Shown here piece after piece: positions 53,880-60,047 of a stretch of DNA of 64,000 nucleotides. Where the stretch lies: positions 124,001-188,000 of the forward strand of contig NZ_JAFJSY010000001.1 of NCBI RefSeq assembly GCF_019857225.1. The letters run 5' to 3'. Source of the stretch: Streptomyces plumbidurans. Lineage in GTDB: Bacteria > Actinomycetota > Actinomycetes > Streptomycetales > Streptomycetaceae. The notes under the pieces were generated by a model. The model was not told the DNA's origin. It made no database searches and saw only the letters and a list, made by a program, of their open reading frames with translations. Each line of letters starts with the position of its first letter. The first letter of the stretch is position 1. A program made the position numbers and the translations under genes.

Positions 53880-55508
53880 CTACCAGGACGTCGACGACTT
53901 GGACGGGTGGTCGGGAGCGGACGGGTGGGAGGGCATGTCCGGCTTCATCGAGTGCGCGGGCATGTCTGGCTTCATCGGGTGGGACGGCATCTCCGGCTTC
54001 ATGGGATGCGCGGGCATGTCCGGCTTGGCCGGGTGCGCCGGGTAGTCCGGCTTCATCGGCAGAGCGGGCTTGTCCGGGTGGGCGGGCTTCTCCGGGTACG
54101 CCGGCTTGGCCGGGTACGCGGGGTAGGCGGGCGCCGCGGGCTTCTCCGGGTGCGCAGGATAGGCGGGCTTCTCGGGGTAGGCCGGCTTCTCCGGGTGCGC
54201 AGGATAGGCGGGCTTCTTGGGCTTGGCGGGATAGGCGGGCTTCTCCGGCTGAGCAGGCATGGCCGGCTTCTCCGGGTAGGCCGGCTTGACCGGCATCGCC
54301 GGCTTCTCCGGATACGCAGGCTTGACCGGCTGAGCAGGCATGGCCGGCTTCTCCGGGTAGGCCGGCTTGACCGGCATCGCCGGCTTCTCCGGATACGCAG
54401 GCTTGACCGGCTGAGCAGGCATGGCCGGCTTCTCCGGGTAGGCCGGCTTGACCGGCATCGCCGGCTTCTCCGGATACGCAGGCTTGACCGGCTGAGCAGG
54501 CATGGCCGGCTTCTCCGGGTAGGCCGGCTTGACCGGCGTCGCCGGCTTCTCGGGGTACGTCGGCTTGGCCGGGTAGGCGGGCTTCTCCGGCATCGCGGGC
54601 TTCTGCGGGTACGCGGGCTTCTCCGGCATGGCCGGCCTCTGCGGATACGCAGGCTTCACCGGCATCTCTGGCCGCGTGGGGTACGCAGGCATGGCCGGCT
54701 TCGACGGGAGGGCAGGCTTCTCCGGCTTGGCCGGGTAGGCGGGCATCGCGGGCTTCACCGGATACGCAGGCAAGGCGGGCTTCACCGGATACGCGGGCAT
54801 CTCCGGCTTGACGGGGTATGCCGGCTTCACCGGATAGACGGGCATCGCCGGCTTCACGGGGTACGCGGGCTTTACCGGATAGACAGGCATCTCCGGCTTG
54901 ACGGGATACGCCGGCTTCACCGGGTACACAGGCATCTCTGGCTTCACCGGATAGGACGGCTTCACCGGAACGGCAGGCATCTCCGGCTTCACCGGGTACA
55001 CCGGCTTCTCCGGGAGAGCGGGGAGCGCAGGTTTCACCGGATAAACGGGCTTCGACGGATACTCCGGCTTCACGGGGTGGGCCGGGTACTCAGGCTTGAC
55101 CGGATGGGCGGGGTATTCAGGCTTTACGGGATGCTCCGGGCGCTCCGGGTACGCCGGGTGCTCAGGCTTGCTCGGGTGCTCCGGGTAGGCCGGGTGCTCA
55201 GGCTTCACCGGGCGCTCAGGCTTCGCCGGGTGGCCCGGGTGTTCCGGCTTCGCCGCGTAACCCGGATGTGCGGGCTTTGACGGGTGTCCCGAGCCCTCTG
55301 GCTTGGCCTGATCCTCCGGGCCTGCGTTCCGGGTCTGATATACCCCCTTGGACGGGTTCGCCTGGTGGGCGAAAGGCCCCGGATACGGATGCGGGGTCGC
55401 GTCGTCCTGAGCGTGGGCGATTGCCGGGGTCACCAGCGGGGTTGTGGCGAACGCGGCCACCATGGTGGCCGACGCCAGAACTGATCGCCATCTCGGCGAT
55501 GTAGTCAT
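53880..55508 (-). CDS. Secreted Lys-Pro-rich repetitive protein
   Basis: A 542-residue exported protein with an almost entirely repetitive mature part. The signal peptide (about residues 1-36, ending AHA) is followed by a short acidic linker and then about 460 residues of Pro-spaced short units such as KPAYPEKPAMPV, KPEYPAHPV and KPEMPVYPV. Lys and Glu alternate around Pro, Tyr, Ala and Met, predicting an extended polyproline-II or beta-turn polymer. There is no LPxTG motif, lipobox or C-terminal membrane anchor, so it is probably released or wall-associated through charge. Four near-identical 81-bp units lie at about 54247-54571. GGAGAG lies 8 bases before the ATG at 55506-55508. Function unknown; structural or adhesive roles are guesses. 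Confidence 0.85.
   Translation of the reverse strand: MTTSPRWRSVLASATMVAAFATTPLVTPAIAHAQDDATPHPYPGPFAHQANPSKGVYQTRNAGPEDQAKPEGSGHPSKPAHPGYAAKPEHPGHPAKPERPVKPEHPAYPEHPSKPEHPAYPERPEHPVKPEYPAHPVKPEYPAHPVKPEYPSKPVYPVKPALPALPEKPVYPVKPEMPAVPVKPSYPVKPEMPVYPVKPAYPVKPEMPVYPVKPAYPVKPAMPVYPVKPAYPVKPEMPAYPVKPALPAYPVKPAMPAYPAKPEKPALPSKPAMPAYPTRPEMPVKPAYPQRPAMPEKPAYPQKPAMPEKPAYPAKPTYPEKPATPVKPAYPEKPAMPAQPVKPAYPEKPAMPVKPAYPEKPAMPAQPVKPAYPEKPAMPVKPAYPEKPAMPAQPVKPAYPEKPAMPVKPAYPEKPAMPAQPEKPAYPAKPKKPAYPAHPEKPAYPEKPAYPAHPEKPAAPAYPAYPAKPAYPEKPAHPDKPALPMKPDYPAHPAKPDMPAHPMKPEMPSHPMKPDMPAHSMKPDMPSHPSAPDHPSKSSTSW
54247..54571. repeat. 81-bp tandem repeats, about four copies
   Basis: Copies begin near 54247, 54328, 54409 and 54490 at exact 81-bp spacing and encode a 27-residue unit containing KPAYPEKPAMP twice. 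The near-identity of the DNA shows recent expansion, so length is likely to vary between strains. Confidence 0.93.
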
Positions 55509-55755
55509 TGCTTCCACTCTCCTCGACTTGGTTCAGGGCTTCTGACCGCTGGTCAGTACCTAGAGCCGGATAGTGGAATAATCTGGAAATCGGAGGCACA
55601 CATAACGCTGCAACCGCCATAAGCCACCGGATGGGGTAGCCACGGCCGCCAGTTGGCCTTGCCATTCGGTGAGAAGTTTTACATGTGCGGCCTATTGGGC
55701 GCGGTCAAGCTCAACGCGCATGTTTTGCCGAGAATTGCACCCGCGGAGTAGAGCT

Positions 55756-55805
55756 CGGTCAGGTCAGGTCAGGTCAGGTCAGGTCAGGTCAGGTCAGGTC
55801 AGGTC
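55756..55805. repeat. Pentamer array at the end of the GNAT gene, ten units
   Basis: One CGGTC followed by nine exact AGGTC pentamers. The right end enters the acetyltransferase gene, whose final codons (Asp-Leu-Thr) and stop codon lie in the repeat. The 250 bp between this array and the repetitive-protein gene hold no gene; CTGACC-GCT-GGTCAG near 55534-55548 is a small dyad that may control the repetitive-protein gene. Confidence 0.93.
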
Positions 55806-56243
55806 GGGGTGGTCGGTGAAGCCAAGGTCGCGGTAGAGCAGGCCCCGCATGACGGCACGGCCGTATCCGCGCCGCCGGTGCGCCGGGTCGGTGACCACGC
55901 CGATCACCTGCCCGATCCGACCGTTAAGCAGATGCGGTCCCGGCAGCCGCTGCTCGATCGAGCCGATGCCGCAGGCCGCGAGGCCCCCGCCCTCATTATC
56001 GCCGTCACCCCCACCATCGGCATCGACGACGAGGATGCGTACGTCGTCCACCGTCAGCTGTTGCTTCAGGACCACCGCGAGGGCGTCCAGCCAACTGCCG
56101 TCCCCCGTCGCCGGGTTGAAGAAGTCACCGGCGAGGTCGTCGAAGAGCAGGCTCCGCAGGCGCAGGCGCTCCACGAGGTCGTACTCCGCGGCCTGCCGTA
56201 CAGCAATAGAGGCTGCGGTTGCGGTGCGTTGTGGCATGTTCAT
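55794..56243 (-). CDS. GNAT acetyltransferase, probably internally deleted
   Basis: About 149 residues of a GNAT protein. The N-terminus ASIAVRQAAEYDLVERLRLRSLLFDDL and the cofactor-loop strand GRIGQVIGVVTDPAHRRRGYGRAVMRGLL are normal. In relatives the helix after RAVMRGLL is followed by about 20-25 residues (a beta strand plus a turn) before LYRDLGFTDHP. Here the two segments are fused as GRAVMRGLLYRDLGFTDHP, so a strand of the fold seems to be missing. A DGGGDGDNEGGG insert is also unusual. The C-terminus is cut short by a pentamer array. The protein is probably inactive, though the frame is open. The start, ATG at 56241-56243, has no good ribosome site. Confidence 0.6.
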   Translation of the reverse strand: MNMPQRTATAASIAVRQAAEYDLVERLRLRSLLFDDLAGDFFNPATGDGSWLDALAVVLKQQLTVDDVRILVVDADGGGDGDNEGGGLAACGIGSIEQRLPGPHLLNGRIGQVIGVVTDPAHRRRGYGRAVMRGLLYRDLGFTDHPDLT

Positions 56244-56273
56244 CAGACTGCGCCGACCGCTGCCGCCGGCCTG

Positions 56274-56624
56274 GTGGTGGACGCGACCGATGAGCACGAG
56301 CGGGCTGCGGTGCTCAACGCCATGCTGGCGTCGGCCACGGCCTACCCGCGGCTGACTGATCACGCCGGGACCGGCTGGCATGTGCACTACCGCGACGATG
56401 ATCAGCCGCTCGGCAGGCTGCTGCTGTCGCTGATCTCAGTGGGCACAGCCCTGCATCTGGCGGGGCGCGGTATGCACCGTCTACGGCGCTGCGACGTGAC
56501 CGAGTGCACCGTGATCTTCGCCGACACCTCGCGCACCGGACGGCAGCGCTACTGCTCGCAGCGCTGCGCCAACCGCGACGCGGTGCGCCGCCACCGGGCC
56601 CGTTCCGCGTCCGGTGTCTCCTGA
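56274..56624 (+). pseudogene. CGNR zinc-finger protein lacking its N-terminal half
   Basis: The frame encodes the C-terminal part of a CGNR (ABATE-type) regulator: AAVLNAMLASATAYPRLTD, a central LLLSLISVGTALHLA, then the zinc finger LRRCDVTECTVIFADTSRTGRQRYCSQRCANRDAVRRHR, with C-x4-C and C-x3-C ligands and the CANR variant of CGNR. Family members are about 180-200 residues; here no start exists upstream of the GTG at 56274 that would restore the missing N-terminal third. The frame runs back antisense through the GNAT gene. I read it as a truncated gene joined to the acetyltransferase locus by a rearrangement. Confidence 0.6.
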
Positions 56625-56734
56625 TGCGGCTGGCACTCGGGGTCGGCGCCGCAGCGCCCTCAACCGGATCAGTGCCCTGTAGCCGGCCGCCAGTGAGGGG
56701 AGGGTTCGACGCCGTCCCTGACCGGGACGTACAG

Positions 56735-56748
56735 TACCCCCAGGGGTA
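56735..56748 (+). promoter_or_regulatory. CsoR/CstR-type operator
   Basis: TACCCC-CA-GGGGTA is a perfect dyad lying 9 bp before the ribosome site of the CstR-like gene. It matches the G-tract operators known for CsoR and CstR proteins, so the gene is probably autorepressed. A near copy exists at 2977-2990. Confidence 0.8.
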
Positions 56749-56751
56749 TGA

Positions 56752-57057
<306 letters not shown>

Positions 57058-57094
57058 CACCGGCCGGCACCTCGCCCCCGCCGGCGCGGCTCCG

Positions 57095-57532
57095 TCAGAG
57101 CAGGCAGAACTCGTTCCCCTCGGGGTCGGCCATCACCATGTGGTCGGGCCTGCCGTCCAGACTCTCCTCACCGACCACGGTCGCGCCCGCGGCCGTCAGC
57201 CGCCGCACGGCTGCCTGCACGCGCGGCCAGCGCTCCTCCCAGGGCGTTTCCCGGCCGCCGCCGACCTGCACGTCCAGGTGCAGCCGGTTCTTCGCCACCT
57301 TGCGTTCCGGGACCCGCATGAACGAGATGTCGGGCCCGACCCCGTCCGGGTCGGAGAGATAGGCGCCCTCGTCCCACTCGTCCTCCGGGATCCCGTGGTG
57401 GACGAACCACTCCTCCCAGCTCCCGAACCCGTCGGGCGCGGGCCTTTCCGCATAGCCCAGCGCCAGCGCCCAGAAGGCGGCCAGCTTCGCCGGCTGTTCG
57501 CAGTCGATCGTCACGGTCCACCTGGTCGCCAT
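57095..57532 (-). CDS. VOC/glyoxalase-like domain protein
   Basis: A 145-residue vicinal-oxygen-chelate protein of the Glyoxalase_6 type. It has two beta-alpha-beta-beta-beta units: RWTVTIDCEQPAKLAAFWALALGYAE, then SFMRVPERKVAKNRLHLDVQVG, and the C-terminal PDHMVMADPEGNEFCLL, which is the family end signature. Metal-binding His and Glu (RLHLD, NEFCLL) are in place. Many members of this subgroup are of unknown function; some confer antibiotic resistance by binding. It converges on the CstR-like gene. GAGGCGCGC before the ATG at 57530-57532 is a weak ribosome site. Confidence 0.85.
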   Translation of the reverse strand: MATRWTVTIDCEQPAKLAAFWALALGYAERPAPDGFGSWEEWFVHHGIPEDEWDEGAYLSDPDGVGPDISFMRVPERKVAKNRLHLDVQVGGGRETPWEERWPRVQAAVRRLTAAGATVVGEESLDGRPDHMVMADPEGNEFCLL

Positions 57533-57672
57533 GCGCGCCTCCCACCGGTCGCCGTCGCGGGCCCCTCTCGGCCGGACAGGGCGACGCTACCGGCCGATAC
57601 GCGCGACCCACAGCAACTGACGTACGTCCCTGTATGGCTTGAGGGAACTCCGCGCGCGCGATACCGTCCCCG

Positions 57673-57723
57673 CACCCACCACCCACCACCCGCCAACCAC
57701 CACCCACCACCCACCACCCACCA
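57673..57723. repeat. CCCACCA heptamer array upstream of the IclR gene
   Basis: About seven imperfect units of CACCCAC/CCCACCA lie 53 bp before the IclR start. The strand is almost free of G (two in 51 bases), so the opposite strand is G-rich with regular GGTGGGTGGT runs and could form a four-stranded structure near the promoter. Confidence 0.85.
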
Positions 57724-57775
57724 GCGTCTCCCCCGCACCTTCCCGGTCAGTCGGCCGGGATCGTATAGTTGCGCC

Positions 57776-58573
57776 ATGAGCAACCACACGGCAGATGGCG
57801 AAACAACGGGGCCCGCGGGGAGCGGGGTGCAGTCCGTCGACCGTGCCGTCAGCGTTCTGGAGATCCTCGCCCAGCGCGGGGAGGCCGGCGTGAGCGAGGT
57901 GGCCGCCGAGATCGAGGTGCACAAGTCGACGGCGTTCCGTCTGCTCGGTGCGCTGGAGGCGCGCGGCCTGGTGGAGCAGGCGACCGAGCGGGGCAAGTAC
58001 CGGCTCGGCTTCGGGATCGTGCGCCTGGCGGGGGCGGTGACGGGCCGGCTCGACATCACCCAGCAGGGCAGGCCGGTGTGCGAGCGGCTCGCGGAGGAGT
58101 TCGGCGAGACCGTCAACATCGCGGTCCTGCAGGAGCATTACGCGGTCAACCTCTGCCAGGTACGCGGTCCGGGCGCGGTCGGCACGCACAACTGGGTCGG
58201 CCAACTGACCCCGCCGCACGCCACGTCCAGCGGCAAGATCCTGCTGGCCCACCTCTCAGCGGAGGCGCGCGCCGAGGTGCTCGGGGACTCCGGATTGCGG
58301 AAGCTGACGCCCAACACCCTGACGGCCAGGGCAAAGCTGGACAAGGACCTCGCCCTCGCTCGGGAGCGGGGCTACGCGATCACTCTGGAGGAGCTCGAGA
58401 TCGGCCTGCACGCCATGGCGGCCCCGATCCACTCCCGCGACGGCGAGGTCATCGCCGCGCTCAGCGCCTCGGGACCGGCCTACCGCTTCACGGAAGCGCG
58501 GATGCACGAGCTGGCGCCCACGCTGGTCAAGGGCGCGCAGGAGATCAGCAACAGGATGGGCCACCTGGGCTGA
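57776..58573 (+). CDS. IclR-family transcriptional regulator
   Basis: A 265-residue IclR protein. The winged helix is at about residues 17-80 (VQSVDRAVSVLEILAQRGEAGVSEVAAEIEVHKSTAFRLLGALEARGLVEQ) and the effector domain follows, with ETVNIAVLQEHYAVNLCQV, SSGKILLAHL, GYAITLEELEIGLHAMAAPIHSRDGEVIAALSASGPAYRF. The second half matches the IclR group often linked with glyoxylate, glycine betaine or aromatic pathways. It converges on the folP-like gene. The direct repeat in front of the Rieske gene is a candidate target. The ATG at 57776 lacks a strong ribosome site. Confidence 0.9.
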   Translation: MSNHTADGETTGPAGSGVQSVDRAVSVLEILAQRGEAGVSEVAAEIEVHKSTAFRLLGALEARGLVEQATERGKYRLGFGIVRLAGAVTGRLDITQQGRPVCERLAEEFGETVNIAVLQEHYAVNLCQVRGPGAVGTHNWVGQLTPPHATSSGKILLAHLSAEARAEVLGDSGLRKLTPNTLTARAKLDKDLALARERGYAITLEELEIGLHAMAAPIHSRDGEVIAALSASGPAYRFTEARMHELAPTLVKGAQEISNRMGHLG

Positions 58574-58604
58574 GTCCGCCCAGGAGACGCCGGGGACGAT
58601 CGCC

Positions 58605-59516
58605 TCAAGCAGGAGCCCGGGCTGCCGCTTCCGCGCCCCAACGGGCCGTCACCCGTACCGCGTCGAGTGTCGATGCGACGTCGTGGACGCGCAGGCACCA
58701 AGCGCCGTGGGCCGCGGCGAGGGCGGAGACGGCGGTGGTCGCGGCGTCGCGCAGTCGCGCGGGGCGGGGCTCTCCCGTCATCGGGTCCGCGAGCAGGTGC
58801 CCCAGGAAGGACTTGCGGGACGCACCCACGAGGACGGGATGGCCGAGGGCGGCGACCTCGCCGAGACGGCCGAGCAACTCCCAGTTGTGCTCGGCCTCTT
58901 TGGCGAAGCCGAGCCCTGGATCGAGGATCAGGTCGCAGGGCGCGATCCCGGCGTGCAGGGCGGCCTCGACCCTCAGCCGCAGTTCGTCGACGACATCGGT
59001 GACGACGTCGCCGTAGACGGCGTTGGCCTGCATGGCGGCGGCGTGGCCGCGCCAGTGCATCAGGACGTACGGCGTGCCCGCGCGCGCCATCAGCGGCAGC
59101 ATGGCGGGGTCGGCGAGGCCGCCCGAGACGTCGTTGATCAGTCGTGCGCCCGCGTCGAGGGCACGGGCGGCGACCTCGGCGCGCATGGTGTCGACGCTGA
59201 CGACGGTGCCCGCCGCGACCAGTTCCCGTACGACGGGCAGGACGCGCCGCAACTCCTCGTCCACGCAAGGGCGTTCGGCGCCGGGTCGGGTCGACTCGCC
59301 GCCCACGTCGACGATGTCCGCGCCCTCCTCGAACAGCGCGAGACCGTGAGCGACGGCTGCTTGCGTGGCGAACCAGTGTCCGCCGTCGGAGAACGAGTCC
59401 GGGGTGACGTTCACGACGCCCATGACCAGTGCCCGGCCGGGCCGCGGGAGCCCGTGGGGGTGGAGGCGCGGGGCCCCCGCGGGTGTGGCCGTGGCGGCGC
59501 GGGCGGTGCCGATCAC
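58605..59516 (-). CDS. folP: Dihydropteroate synthase-like protein (additional FolP)
   Basis: About 303 residues; a pterin-binding TIM barrel. The signature VMGVVNVTPDSFSDGGHW is perfect, followed by GADIVDVGGESTRPGA, the VVSVDTMRAEVAARALDAGARLINDVSGG segment, VLMHWRGHAAAMQ and DLILDPGLGFAKEAEHNWELL, and VLVGASRKSFLG. Dihydropteroate synthase condenses para-aminobenzoate with the pterin pyrophosphate. Streptomyces usually has a main folP in the folate operon; no folate genes are nearby, so this is likely a second copy, possibly for C1 metabolism with the Rieske gene upstream. The start is uncertain; the GTG at 59514-59516 is the best placed. Confidence 0.85.
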   Translation of the reverse strand: MIGTARAATATPAGAPRLHPHGLPRPGRALVMGVVNVTPDSFSDGGHWFATQAAVAHGLALFEEGADIVDVGGESTRPGAERPCVDEELRRVLPVVRELVAAGTVVSVDTMRAEVAARALDAGARLINDVSGGLADPAMLPLMARAGTPYVLMHWRGHAAAMQANAVYGDVVTDVVDELRLRVEAALHAGIAPCDLILDPGLGFAKEAEHNWELLGRLGEVAALGHPVLVGASRKSFLGHLLADPMTGEPRPARLRDAATTAVSALAAAHGAWCLRVHDVASTLDAVRVTARWGAEAAARAPA

Positions 59517-59547
59517 CTGGACCGGACCGTCCGCGCCGCCGAGTCCG

Positions 59548-59925
59548 TCACGCCACCCCTCCTGCGGCCACCGCTCCGAGCCGGGCCGCGACGCAGGTCG
59601 GCGGGAGGTTCGGCGGGGCGTCGGACAGCTCGACGTAGAGCATGCCGTTCTCGACGAGGACCTGGTGGGTGCGCACCGGGAGCCGGGCCGGCGGGGCGTC
59701 CACCTTGCCCGTCCTGAGGTCGAACTTCGAGGCGTGCAGCGGGCATTCGACCTCGCAGCCCTCCAGCCAGCCGTCGGCGAGCGAGGCGTCCTGGTGGGTG
59801 CAGGTGTCGTCGATCGCGTAGAGCTCACCGTCATCGGTGTGGAACACGGCGACGGGCGGTTCGCACTCGAGCCGGATCGACTCGCCTTGCGGCAGATCGG
59901 CCAGAGAGCACGCGGGAATCCTCAT
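59548..59925 (-). CDS. Rieske 2Fe-2S ferredoxin-like protein
   Basis: A 125-residue Rieske protein with the cluster ligands in DTCTHQDASLADG (C-x-H) and EVECPLHASKFDL (C-x2-H), 17 residues apart. It resembles the ferredoxin component of aromatic-ring dioxygenases (cinnamate/phenylpropionate type), which passes electrons to an oxygenase. No oxygenase or reductase gene is next to it, so its partner is elsewhere. GAGGTGATC directly before the ATG at 59923-59925 is a clear ribosome site. It lies 31 bp upstream of the folP-like gene and should share its transcript. Confidence 0.88.
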   Translation of the reverse strand: MRIPACSLADLPQGESIRLECEPPVAVFHTDDGELYAIDDTCTHQDASLADGWLEGCEVECPLHASKFDLRTGKVDAPPARLPVRTHQVLVENGMLYVELSDAPPNLPPTCVAARLGAVAAGGVA

Positions 59926-59942
59926 GATCACCTCGACACGGA

Positions 59943-59977
59943 TGCGTAATATGCAACGGCGTGCGCTTAACGCAACG
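59943..59977. promoter_or_regulatory. Direct-repeat operator upstream of the Rieske-folP unit
   Basis: TGCG-TAATA-TGCAACG (59943-59957) and TGCG-CTTAA-CGCAACG (59962-59977) form a 19-bp-spaced direct repeat; each copy is itself a partial TGCG/CGCA dyad. It is AT-rich in the centres and lies 17 bp from the Rieske start. The convergent IclR regulator is the likely binder, by position only. Confidence 0.6.
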
Positions 59978-60047
59978 CCAGTTTGGGGGCGCACCCCTCC
60001 CCTGTCAAGGAGTCGGCGAGACGCCCCCGAGGCGCCCAGGTCGGGGG

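Noticed and set aside
53091..55280. Very long plus-strand open frame (729 codons) opposite the repetitive secreted protein
   Set aside because: It is the antisense shadow of the Lys-Pro repeat gene: the same 81-bp repeats read as Arg-Leu-Gly-rich nonsense, without a domain or ribosome site. The minus-strand reading has a signal peptide and a good ribosome site.
55756..55805. Regular short repeats resembling a CRISPR array
   Set aside because: The unit is five bases with no spacers and there are no cas genes in the window.
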